Part shown: positions 14,840 to 27,259 of the stretch, one piece after another
How positions within the stretch are numbered: position 1 is the first letter of the stretch
Layout: every line of letters begins with the position of its first letter
Origin: Nemertoderma westbladi
Taxonomy: Eukaryota; Xenacoelomorpha; Nemertodermatida; Nemertodermatidae
Assembly: GCA_032718475.1 (NCBI GenBank)
Contig: JAUCBJ010003632.1
Span: 1-32,358, forward strand
Reading direction: 5' to 3'
Length of the DNA: 32,358 bases
The notes under the pieces: generated by a model
Seen by the model: the letters and a program-made list of their open reading frames with translations, nothing else
What the model was told of the DNA's origin: nothing
Databases searched by the model: none
Made by a program: the position numbers and the translations under genes

Positions 14840-16771
14840 ATATACAGTAGGATGTACAAACAAACACCTACTGAATGTAACATATACAGTAGGATGTACA
14901 AACACCTACTGAATGTAACATATACAGTAGGATGTACATACAAACACCTACTGAATGTAACATATACAGTAGGATGTACAAACAAACATCTACTGAATGT
15001 AACATATACAGTAGGATGTACAAACAAACACCTACTGAATGTAACATATACAGTAGGATGTACAAACAAACACCTACTGAATGTAACATATACAGTAGGA
15101 TGTACAAACAAACACCTACTGAATGTAACATATACAGTAGGATGTACAAACACCTACTGAATGTAACATATACAGTAGGATGTACAAACAAACATCTACT
15201 GAATGTAACATATACAGTAGGATGTACAAACACCTACTGAATGTAACATATACAGTAGAATGTACAAACACCTACTGAATGTAACATATACAGTAGGATG
15301 TACAAACAAACACCTACTGAATGTAACATATACAGTAGGATGTACAAACAAACACCTACTGAATGTAACATATACAGTAGGATGTACAAACAAACATCTA
15401 CTGAATGTAACATATACAGTAGGATGTACAAACACCTACTGAATGTAACATATACAGTAGGATGTACAAACACCTACTGAATGTAACATATACAGTAGGA
15501 TGTACAAACAAACACCTACTGAATGTAACATATACAGTAGGATGTACAAACACCTACTGAATGTAACATATACAGTAGGATGTACAAACAAACACCTACT
15601 GAATGTAACATATACAGTAGGATGTACAAACAAACACCTACTGAATGTAACATATACAGTAGGATGTACAAACAAACACTACTGAATGTAACATATACAG
15701 TAGGATGTACAAACACCTACTGAATGTAACATATACAGTAGGATGTACAAACACCTACTGAATGTAACATATACAGTAGGATGTACAAACACCTACTGAA
15801 TGTAACATATACAGTAGGATGTACATACAAACACCTACTGAATGTAACATATACAGTAGGATGTACAAACACCTACTGAATGTAACATATACAGTAGGAT
15901 GTACAAACAAACACCTACTGAATGTAACATATACAGTAGGATGTACAAACAAACACCTACTGAATGTAACATATACAGTAGGATGTACAAACACCTACTG
16001 AATGTAACATATACAGTAGGATGTACAAACACCTACTGAATGTAACATATACAGTAGGATGTACAAACAAACACCTACTGAATGTAACATATACAGTAGG
16101 ATGTACATACAAACACCTACTGAATGTAACATATACAGTAGGATGTACAAACACCTACTGAATGTAACATATACAGTAGGATGTACAAACAAACACCTAC
16201 TGAATGTAACATATACAGTAGGATGTACAAACAAACACCTACTGAATGTAACATATACAGTAGGATGTACAAACACCTACTAAATGTAACATATACAGTA
16301 GGATGTACAAACAAACACCTACTGAATGTAACATATACAGTAGGATGTACAAACACCTACTGAATGTAACATATACAGTAGGATGTACAAACAAACACCT
16401 ACTGAATGTAACATATACAGTAGGATGTACAAACACCTACTGAATGTAACATATACAGTAGGATGTACATACAAACACCTACTGAATGTAACATATACAG
16501 TAGGATGTACAAACAAACATCTACTGAATGTAACATATACAGTAGGATGTACAAACAAACACCTACTGAATGTAACATATACAGTAGGATGTACAAACAA
16601 ACACCTACTGAATGTAACATATACAGTAGGATGTACAAACAAACACCTACTGAATGTAACATATACAGTAGGATGTACAAACACCTACTGAATGTAACAT
16701 ATACAGTAGGATGTACAAACAAACATCTACTGAATGTAACATATACAGTAGGATGTACAAACACCTACTGA
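14840..16771. repeat. Block repeated at an offset of 1531 bp
   Basis: The unit order at about 14840-15240 recurs at about 16371-16771. It contains the GTACATACAAACACC variant (near 14936 and 16467) followed by a unit starting CATCTACTG and three standard 42-bp units. The GTACATACAAAC variant also occurs near 15825, 16105, 17681, 22297 and 23067, but not in the first 14.9 kb. Confidence 0.75.
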
Positions 16772-18379
16772 ATGTAACATATACAGTAGGATGTACAAAC
16801 ACCTACTGAATGTAACATATACAGTAGGATGTACAAACAAACACCTACTGAATGTAACATATACAGTAGGATGTACAAACAAACACCTACTGAATGTAAC
16901 ATATACAGTAGGATGTACAAACAAACATCTACTGAATGTAACATATACAGTAGGATGTACAAACACACTACTGAATGTAACATATACAGTAGGATGTACA
17001 AACACCTACTGAATGTAACATATACAGTAGGATGTACAAACAAACACCTACTGAATGTAACATATACAGTAGGATGTACAAACAAACACCTACTGAATGT
17101 AACATATACAGTAGGATGTACAAACAAACATCTACTGAATGTAACATATACAGTAGGATGTACAAACACCTACTGAATGTAACATATACAGTAGGATGTA
17201 CAAACACCTACTGAATGTAACATATACAGTAGGATGTACAAACAAACACCTACTGAATGTAACATATACAGTAGGATGTACAAACAAACACCTACTGAAT
17301 GTAACATATACAGTAGGATGTACAAACAAACACTACTGAATGTAACATATACAGTAGGATGTACAAACACCTACTGAATGTAACATATACAGTAGGATGT
17401 ACAAACACCTACTGAATGTAACATATACAGTAGGATGTACAAACAAACACCTACTGAATGTAACATATACAGTAGGATGTACAAACAAACACCTACTGAA
17501 TGTAACATATACAGTAGGATGTACAAACACCTACTGAATGTAACATATACAGTAGGATGTACAAACACCTACTGAATGTAACATATACAGTAGGATGTAC
17601 AAACAAACACCTACTGAATGTAACATATACAGTAGGATGTACAAACACCTACTGAATGTAACATATACAGTAGGATGTACATACAAACACCTACTGAATG
17701 TAACATATACAGTAGGATGTACAAACACCTACTGAATGTAACATATACAGTAGGATGTACAAACACCTACTGAATGTAACATATACAGTAGGATGTACAA
17801 ACAAACACCTACTGAAAGAAACATAAACAGTAGGATGTACAAACAAACACCTACTGAATGTAACATATACAGTAGGATGTACAAACAAACACCTACTGAA
17901 TGTAACATATACAGTAGGATGTACAAACACCTACTAAATGTAACATATACAGTAGGATGTACAAACAAACACCTACTGAATGTAACATATACAGTAGGAT
18001 GTACAAACACCTACTGAATGTAACATATACAGTAGGATGTACAAACAAACACCTACTGAATGTAACATATACAGTAGGATGTACAAACACCTACTGAATG
18101 TAACATATACAGTAGGATGTACAACAAACACCTACTGAATGTAACATATACAGTAGGATGTACAAACAAACATCTACTGAATGTAACATATACAGTAGGA
18201 TGTACAAACAAACACCTACTGAATGTAACATATACAGTAGGATGTACAAACAAACACCTACTGAATGTAACATATACAGTAGGATGTACAAACAAACACC
18301 TACTGAATGTAACATATACAGTAGGATGTACAAACACCTACTGAATGTAACATATACAGTAGGATGTACAAACAAACAT

Positions 18380-19148
18380 CTACTGAATGTAACATATACA
18401 GTAGGATGTACAAACACCTACTGAATGTAACATATACAGTAGGATGTACAAACACCTACTGAATGTAACATATACAGTAGGATGTACAAACAAACACCTA
18501 CTGAATGTAACATATACAGTAGGATGTACAAACAAACACCTACTGAATGTAACATATACAGTAGGATGTACAAACAAACATCTACTGAATGTAACATATA
18601 CAGTAGGATGTACAAACACCTACTGAATGTAACATATACAGTAGGATGTACAAACACCTACTGAATGTAACATATACAGTAGGATGTACAAACAAACATC
18701 TACTGAATGTAACATATACAGTAGGATGTACAAACAAACACCTACTGAATGTAACATATACAGTAGGATGTACAAACAAACACCTACTGAATGTAACATA
18801 TACAGTAGGATGTACAAACACCTACTGAATGTAACATATACAGTAGGATGTACAAACAAACATCTACTGAATGTAATATATACAGTAGGATGTACAAACA
18901 CCTACTGAATGTAACATATACAGTAGGATGTACAAACACCTACTGAATGTAACATATACAGTAGGATGTACAAACAAACACCTACTGAATGTAACATATA
19001 CAGTAGGATGTACAAACAAACACCTACTGAATGTAACATATACAGTAGGATGTACAAACAAACATCTACTGAATGTAACATATACAGTAGGATGTACAAA
19101 CACCTACTGAATGTAACATATACAGTAGGATGTACAAACACCTACTGA
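18380..19148. repeat. Block repeated at an offset of 484 bp
   Basis: Unit order at 18380-18664 recurs at 18864-19148, including the CATCTACTG-bearing units. The second copy begins with a single-base variant (AATGTAATATATAC near 18873). This is the same kind of local duplication seen elsewhere in the array, on a smaller scale. Confidence 0.7.
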
Positions 19149-19866
19149 ATGTAACATATACAGTAGGATGTACAAACAAACACCTACTGAATGTAACATA
19201 TACAGTAGGATGTACAAACAAACACCTACTGAATGTAACATATACAGTAGGATGTACAAACAAACACCTACTGAATGTAACATATACAGTAGGATGTACA
19301 AACAAACATCTACTGAATGTAACATATACAGTAGGATGTACAAACAAACACCTACTGAATGTAACATATACAGTAGGATGTACAAACACCTACTAAAAGA
19401 AACATAAACAGTAGGATGTACAAACAAACACCTACTGAATGTAACATATACAGTAGGATGTACAAACAAACACCTACTGAATGTAACATATACAGTAGGA
19501 TGTACAAACAAACATCTACTGAATGTAACATATACAGTAGGATGTACAAACACCTACTGAATGTAACATATACAGTAGGATGTACAAACACCTACTGAAT
19601 GTAACATATACAGTAGGATGTACAAACAAACATCTACTGAATGTAACATATACAGTAGGATGTACAAACACCTACTGAATGTAACATATACAGTAGAATG
19701 TACAAACACCTACTGAATGTAACATATACAGTAGGATGTACAAACAAACACCTACTGAATGTAACATATACAGTAGGATGTACAAACAAACACCTACTGA
19801 ATGTAACATATACAGTAGGATGTACAAACAAACATCTACTGAATGTAACATATACAGTAGGATGTA

Positions 19867-21010
19867 CAAACAAACATCTACTGAATGTAACATATACAGT
19901 AGGATGTACAAACACCTACTGAATGTAACATATACAGTAGGATGTACAAACACCTACTGAATGTAACATATACAGTAGGATGTACAAACAAACACCTACT
20001 GAATGTAACATATACAGTAGGATGTACAAACAAACACCTACTGAATGTAACATATACAGTAGGATGTACAAACAAACACCTACTGAATGTAACATATACA
20101 GTAGGATGTACAAACAAACATCTACTGAATGTAACATATACAGTAGGATGTACAAACAAACACCTACTGAATGTAACATATACAGTAGGATGTACAAACA
20201 CCTACTGAATGTAACATATACAGTAGGATGTACAAACAAACACCTACTGAATGTAACATATATAGTAGGATGTACAAACACCTACTAAAAGAAACATATA
20301 CAGTAGGATGTACAAACAAACACCTACTGAATGTAACATATACAGTAGGATGTACAAACAAACACCTACTGAATGTAACATATACAGTAGGATGTACAAA
20401 CAAACACCTACTGAATGTAACATATACAGTAGGATGTACAAACAAACATCTACTGAATGTAACATATACAGTAGGATGTACAAACACCTACTGAATGTAA
20501 CATATACAGTAGGATGTACAAACACCTACTGAATGTAACATATACAGTAGGATGTACAAACAAACACCTACTGAATGTAACATATACAGTAGGATGTACA
20601 AACAAACACCTACTGAATGTAACATATACAGTAGGATGTACAAACAAACACCTACTGAATGTAACATATACAGTAGGATGTACAAACAAACATCTACTGA
20701 ATGTAACATATACAGTAGGATGTACAAACAAACACCTACTGAATGTAACATATACAGTAGGATGTACAAACACCTACTGAATGTAACATATACAGTAGGA
20801 TGTACAAACAAACACCTACTGAATGTAACATATATAGTAGGATGTACAAACACCTACTGAAAGAAACATATACAGTAGGATGTACAAACAAACACCTACT
20901 GAATGTAACATATACAGTAGGATGTACAAACAAACACCTACTGAATGTAACATATACAGTAGGATGTACAAACAAACACCTACTGAATGTAACATATACA
21001 GTAGGATGTA
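19867..21010. repeat. 572-bp tandem duplication
   Basis: About 19867-20438 and 20439-21010 share unit order and variants at a constant offset of 572 bp, including the TATATAGTAGG unit near 20259/20831. One base difference is visible: CTACTAAAAG at 20287 versus CTACTGAAAG at 20859. The copies separate on the right where a 42-bp link becomes 38 bp. Confidence 0.82.
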
Positions 21011-21014
21011 CAAA

Positions 21015-21972
21015 CATCTACTGAATGTAACATATACAGTAGGATGTACAAACACCTACTGAATGTAACATATACAGTAGGATGTACAAACAAACATCTA
21101 CTGAATGTAACATATACAGTAGGATGTACAAACACCTACTGAATGTAACATATACAGTAGGATGTACAAACACCTACTGAATGTAACATATACAGTAGGA
21201 TGTACAAACAAACACCTACTGAATGTAACATATACAGTAGGATGTACAAACAAACACCTACTGAATGTAACATATACAGTAGGATGTACAAACAAACATC
21301 TACTGAATGTAACATATACAGTAGGATGTACAAACACCTACTGATTGTAACAGTTACAGTAGGATATCAAACACCTACTGAATGTAACATATACAGTAGG
21401 ATGTACAAACACCTACTGAATGTAACATATACAGTAGGATGTACAAACAAACACCTACTGAATGTAACATATACAGTAGGATGTACAAACAAACATCTAC
21501 TGAATGTAACATATACAGTAGGATGTACAAACACCTACTGAATGTAACATATACAGTAGGATGTACAAACACCTACTGAATGTAACATATACAGTAGGAT
21601 GTACAAACAAACACCTACTGAATGTAACATATACAGTAGGATGTACAAACAAACACCTACTGAATGTAACATATACAGTAGGATGTACAAACAAACATCT
21701 ACTGAATGTAACATATACAGTAGGATGTACAAACACCTACTGAATGTAACATATACAGTAGGATGTACAAACACCTACTGAATGTAACATATACAGTAGG
21801 ATGTACAAACAAACACCTACTGAATGTAACATATACAGTAGGATGTACAAACACCTACTGAATGTAACATATACAGTAGGATGTACAAACAAACACCTAC
21901 TGAATGTAACATATACAGTAGGATGTACAAACAAACACCTACTGAATGTAACATATACAGTAGGATGTACAA
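21015..21972. repeat. Long-range duplicated block, copy 2 (partner at 6478-7435)
   Basis: This is the second copy of the roughly 960-bp block described at 6478-7435, with the same CTGATTGTAACAGTTACAG unit at 21341. Its right part (from 21737) is also the left part of the first 770-bp copy, so the two duplication events overlap and can in principle be ordered. Confidence 0.85.
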
Positions 21973-23276
21973 ACAAACACCTACTGAATGTAACATATAC
22001 AGTAGGATGTACAAACAAACACCTACTGAATGTAACATATACAGTAGGATGTACAAACACCTACTGAATATAACATATACAGTAGGATGTACAAACAAAC
22101 ACCTACTGAATGTAACATATACAGTAGGATGTACAAACAAACACCTACTGAATGTAACATATACAGTAGGATGTACAAACAAACACCTACTGAATGTAAC
22201 ATATACAGTAGGATGTACAAACAAACACCTACTGAATGTAACATATACAGTAGGATGTACAAACACCTACTGAATGTAACATATACAGTAGGATGTACAT
22301 ACAAACACCTACTGAATGTAACATATACAGTAGGATGTACAAACACCTACTGAATGTAACATATATAGTAGGATGTACAAACACCTACTGAATGAAACAT
22401 ATACAGTAGGATGTACAAACAAACACCTACTGAATGTAACATATATAGTAGCATGTACAAACAAACACCTACTGAATGTAACATATACAGTAGGATGTAC
22501 AAACACCTACTGAATGTAACATATACAGTAGGATGTACAAACACCTACTGAATGTAACATATACAGTAGGATGTACAAACAAACACCTACTGAATGTAAC
22601 ATATACAGTAGGATGTACAAACACCTACTGAATGTAACATATACAGTAGGATGTACAAACAAACACCTACTGAATGTAACATATACAGTAGGATGTACAA
22701 ACAAACACCTACTGAATGTAACATATACAGTAGGATGTACAAACAAACACCTACTGAATGTAACATATACAGTAGGATGTACAAACAAACACCTACTGAA
22801 TGTAACATATACAGTAGGATGTACAAACACCTACTGAATATAACATATACAGTAGGATGTACAAACAAACACCTACTGAATGTAACATATACAGTAGGAT
22901 GTACAAACAAACACCTACTGAATGTAACATATACAGTAGGATGTACAAACAAACACCTACTGAATGTAACATATACAGTAGGATGTACAAACAAACACCT
23001 ACTGAATGTAACATATACAGTAGGATGTACAAACACCTACTGAATGTAACATATACAGTAGGATGTACATACAAACACCTACTGAATGTAACATATACAG
23101 TAGGATGTACAAACACCTACTGAATGTAACATATATAGTAGGATGTACAAACACCTACTGAATGAAACATATACAGTAGGATGTACAAACAAACACCTAC
23201 TGAATGTAACATATATAGTAGCATGTACAAACAAACACCTACTGAATGTAACATATACAGTAGGATGTACAAACAC
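21737..23276. repeat. 770-bp tandem duplication
   Basis: Copy 1 is about 21737-22506 and copy 2 about 22507-23276. Both contain, in the same order, a GAATATAACATA unit (near 22065/22835), a GTACATACAAAC unit (near 22297/23067), a TATATAGTAGG unit, a GAATGAAACATA unit and a TATATAGTAGCATG unit (near 22444/23214). I see no differences between copies. Confidence 0.85.
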
Positions 23277-23797
23277 CTACTGAATGTAACATATACAGTA
23301 GGATGTACAAACACCTACTGAAGAAACATATACAGTAGCATGTACAAACAAACACCTACTGAATGTAACATATACAGTAGGATGTACAAACAAACACCTA
23401 CTGAATGTAACATATACAGTAGGATGTACAAACAAACACCTACTGAATGTAACATATACAGTAGGATGTACAAACACCTACTGAATGTAACATATACAGT
23501 AGGATGTACAAACAAACACCTACTGAATGTAACATATACAGTAGGATGTACAAACACCTACTGAATGTAACATATACAGTAGGATGTACAAACAAACACC
23601 TACTGAATGTAACATATACAGTAGGATGTACAAACACCTACTGAATGTAACATATACAGTAGGATGTACAAACAAACACCTACTGAATGTAACATATACA
23701 GTAGGATGTACAAACACCTACTAAAAGAAACATATACAGTAGGATGTACAAACAAACACCTACTGAATGTAACATATACAGTAGGATGTACAAACAC

Positions 23798-24320
23798 GTT
23801 CGTGGGGACTTCGCGCAGCACGAGAGTGCAGTCGTACAAACAGTAACTGTAACATTTACAATAATAATTTATTAATATCTCTATGGTGCAACTAAACTAA
23901 AATATCCACCAAACTATATATTACTATGTCTTATGTTATATAACAATTTGTGCAACGCAAAATAATTGTGCAATATAAATAATTTGAGCAATCTCTGTCA
24001 TTTGTGACTATAATTTGTGCAGACTACGAAATTAGTGTGACTGCAAAATAATAAAAAACTTGTGTTTGTGAACCTCAAAAATATTATTAGCAAAATAGAA
24101 AGCTGCAACGAGCATTATTTAGCAGGTAACTGTAACAAAGCACAGAGAGGGTGTATTATACATAGCCGACAGCACAGATAGGGTGTATTATACATAGCCG
24201 ACAGTGCAGTGGTAGCACAAAGAGTACGCTGTTACCATAGATATTTCAAACCTTCATCATCAATATCTTCATCCGCACTTTTGCCTTTACCTGCAGAATT
24301 ACGAGATCGTTGTGAGAGAG
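23798..24320. other. Non-repetitive spacer between two arrays
   Basis: The 38/42-bp array stops abruptly at a GC- and CpG-rich stub (about 23798-23833) containing the small hairpin GCACGAGAGTGC. This is followed by GTACAAACAGTAACTGTAACATTTACA, written here in words as a decayed array unit with an internal deletion (about 23834-23860). The rest is AT-rich with recurring TTGTGCA-like words and no convincing gene. A short plus-strand open stretch with biased composition lies at about 24209-24320 and runs on into the next array. It begins with GTG rather than ATG, and a pyrimidine-rich tract ending in CAG at about 24296 could be a splice acceptor. The evidence is too thin for a CDS call. Confidence 0.7.
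24139..24202. repeat. 32-bp direct tandem duplication
   Basis: Two adjacent 32-bp copies (24139-24170 and 24171-24202) read AGCACAGAGAGGGTG, then TATTATACATAGCCGAC. They differ at one base (GAGAGGG versus GATAGGG). A few bases of a third copy may follow. This is a separate small repeat, unrelated to the large arrays on either side. Confidence 0.9.
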
Positions 24321-26848
24321 GGTTAAAACCGCCACCTAACCAAAGGCAGATACCAACCAATCAGAGGGATGGTTACAACCGCCACCTAACCAATGGCAGA
24401 TACCAACCAATCAGAGGGAGGGTTACAACCGCCACCTAACCAATGGCAGATACCAACCAATCAGAGGGAGGGTTACAACCGTCACCTAACTAATGGCAGA
24501 TACCAACCAATCAGAGGGAGGGTTACAATCGCCACCTAACCAATGGCAGATACCAACCAATCAGAGGGAGGGTTACAACCGCCACCTAACCAATGGCAGA
24601 TACCAACCAATCAGAGGGAGGGTTACAACCGTCACCTAACCAATGACAGATACCAACCAATCAGAGGGAGGGTTACAACCGCCACCTAACCAATGACAGA
24701 TACCAAACAATCAGAGGGAGGGTTACAACCACCACCTAACCAATGACAGATACCAACCAATCAGAGGGATGGTTACAACCGCCACCTAACCAATGGCAGA
24801 TACCAACCAATCAGAGGGAGGGTTACAACCGCCACCTAACCAATGACAGATACCAACCAATCAGAGGGAGGGTTACAACCGCCACCTAACTAATGACAGA
24901 TACCAACCAATCAGAGGGAGGGTTACAACCGCCACCTAACTAATGACAGATACCAACCAATCAGAGGGAGGGTTACAACCGCAACATAACTAATGACAGA
25001 TACCAACCAATCAGAGGGAGGGTTACAACCGCCACCTAACCAATGACAGATACCAACCAATCAGAGGGAGGGTTACAACCGCCACCTAACCAATGACAGA
25101 TACCAACCAATCAGAGGGAGGGTTACAACCGCCACCTAACCAATGGCAGATACCAACCAATCAGAGGGAGGGTTACAACCGCCACCTAACCAATGACAGA
25201 TACCAACTAATCAGAGGGAGGGTTACAACCGCCACCTAACTAATGACAGATACCAACCAATCAGAGGGAGGGTTACAACCGCCACCTAACTAATGACAGA
25301 TACCAACCAATCAGAGGGAGGGTTACAACCGCAACATAACTAATGACAGATACCAACCAATCAGAGGGAGGGTTAAAACCGCCACCAAACCAATGGCAGA
25401 TACCAACCAATCAGAGGGAGGGTTACAACCGCCACCTAACCAATGGCAGATCCAGATACCAACCAATCAGAGGGAGGGTTACAACCGCGACCTAACCAAT
25501 GGCAGATACCAACCAATCAGAGGGAGGGTTACAACCGCCATCTAACCAATGGCAGATACCAACCAATCAGAGGGAGGGTTACAACCGCGACCTAACAAAT
25601 GGCAGATACCAACCAATCAGAGGGAGGGTTACAACCGCCACCTAACCAATAATGACAGATACCAACCATTCAGAGGGAGGGTTACAACCGCGACCTAACA
25701 AATGGCAGATACCAACCAATCAGAGGGAGGGTTACAACCGCAACATAACTAATGACAGATACCAACCAATCAGAGGGAGGGTTAAAACCGCCACCAAACC
25801 AATGGCAGATACCAACCAATCAGAGGGAGGGTTACAACCGCCACCTAACCAATGGCAGATCCAGATACCAACCAATCAGAGGGAGGGTTACAACCGCCAC
25901 CTAACCAATGGCAGATTCCAACCAAGCAGAGAGAGGGTTACAAACGCCACCTAGCCAATGGCGGATACCAACCAATTACAGGGAGGGTTACAACTGCCAC
26001 CTAACCAATGCCAAATAACAACCAATCTGAGGGAGGGTTACAAATGCCATCTAACCAATGGCAGATACCAACCAATTACAGGGAGGGCTACAATCGCCAC
26101 CTAAGCAATGACAGATACCAACCAATCAGAGGGAGGGTTACAAACGCCACCTAACTAATGGCAGATACCAACCAATTACTGAGAGGGTTACAATCGCCAC
26201 CTAAGCAATGACAGATACCAACCAATCAGAGGGCGGGTTACAATCGCCACCTAACCAATGACAGATACCAACCAATTACGGGGAGAGTTACAACCGCTAC
26301 CTAACCAAAATGGCAGATACCAACCAATTACAGGGAGGGCTACAATCGCCACCTAACCAATGACAGATACCAACCAATCAGAGGGAGGGTTACAAACGCC
26401 ACCTAACCAATGACAGATACCAACCAATTACGGGGAGAGTTACAACCGCTACCTAACCAAAATGGCAGATACCAACCAATCAGAGGGCGGGTTACAAACG
26501 CCACCTAACCAATGACAGATACCAACCAATTACGGGGAGAGTTACAACCGCTACCTAACCAAAATGGCAGATACCAACCAATTACAGGGAGGGCTACAAT
26601 CGCCACCTAACCAATGACAGATACCAACCAATCAGAGGGAGGGTTACAAACGCCACCTAACCAATGACAGATACCAACCAATTACGGGGAGAGTTACAAC
26701 CGCCACCTAACCAATAATGAGAGATACCAACCAATTACAGAGAGGGTTAAAACCGCCACCTAACCAATGACAGATACCAACAATTACAGAGAGGTTAAAA
26801 CCGCCACCAAACCAATGGTAGAAACCAACCATTTACAGGGAGGGAGGG
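24321..26848. repeat. 50-bp CCAAT-rich minisatellite array
   Basis: About fifty units of 50 bp. The unit starts GGTTACAACCGCCACCTAAC, continues CAATGGCAGATACC and ends AACCAATCAGAGGGAG. It contains AACCAATGGC (or AACCAATGAC) and AACCAATCAG, both matching the NF-Y consensus RRCCAATSRS, with CCAAT cores 17 bp apart. Many units lose the first core by a CTAAT change. From 24321 to about 25400 the period is almost exactly 50 bp. Two units have a 7-bp gain (CCAGATA, near 25452 and 25861). From about 25920 rightward, units diverge (AATTACAGGGAGG, AAAATGGCAG, GCTACC) and form longer composite repeats. A binding role is inference. Only the motif is visible. Confidence 0.95.
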
Positions 26849-27259
26849 TCATTTAAACTTAAAGTGTCCGCATTCATGAGGAATTGTATCCAATTTTCCT
26901 TTATTTTCGTTCTTTATATCCAAAGCAAACTAATATAAACTTAAAAATTTAGTTTATTGTTTAGGTTGGGTGTTAGGCAACAATGACTTAATCCACTTAC
27001 GTTGAATAGCAAATGTTCGTATCGATTTAATAATGCGGGCAGACAACGAACTCCAATCGCATCAAATCGAATTGCATATCAACAACTAACAGTAGGCCTA
27101 CAGTGATTTACCTTTGTATTGGTTGTCCGTAGATAAGAGATAAATTAATAAATACCAGCGTTATTGTTCGCGAAGTATTATAATTATAAATAAATATAAT
27201 ATAATACTTATAAATCGCATTTTACTGAACAATATATACTAGATTATAGTAGCAGTTAC
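26849..27259. other. AT-rich unique DNA without a recognised gene
   Basis: No open frame or motif supports a gene. It contains the 10-bp palindrome GTAGGCCTAC at 27092-27101. If the exon at 27260-27391 is real, this stretch is its downstream intron on the minus strand. Confidence 0.6.

Larger units (their letters stand above)
1..23797. repeat. 38/42-bp hairpin minisatellite array (satellite scale)
   Basis: A continuous head-to-tail array of roughly 570-620 units. The unit begins CACCTACTGAATG, continues TAACATATACAGTAGGATG and ends TACAAA (38 bp). A second form adds CAAA at the end (42 bp). Both forms alternate irregularly. Each standard unit contains CCTACTG and its exact reverse complement CAGTAGG separated by 13 nt, so every unit can form a stem-loop or cruciform. 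It also carries the self-complementary hexamer TGTACA. The consensus has no CpG. Recurrent variants include GAAAGAAACATA for GAATGTAACATA, TATATAGTAGCATG, GTATGTTCAAAC, CATCTACTG and ATAAACAG. Identity between units is very high across most of the array, which points to recent homogenisation. The left end is outside the window, so total length is unknown. Long open frames occur on both strands but follow from unit length and composition, and no gene is called. Confidence 0.98.

Noticed and set aside
1-23797. CRISPR array, suggested by regular palindromic repeats
   Set aside because: Units are contiguous with no unique spacers. The variable part is only a CAAA gain or loss and point changes, and there are no cas genes. 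The rest of the window is eukaryotic in character.
24209-24439. Small plus-strand gene at the start of the 50-bp array
   Set aside because: The frame starts with GTG rather than ATG and half of it is minisatellite. The first part has some protein-like composition and a possible acceptor, but this is not enough to call.
27092-27101. GTAGGCCTAC palindrome as a relic of the 38/42-bp satellite
   Set aside because: It shares GTAGG and CCTAC with the satellite arms but lacks the loop and flanking unit sequence. A 10-bp match is too short to claim common origin.
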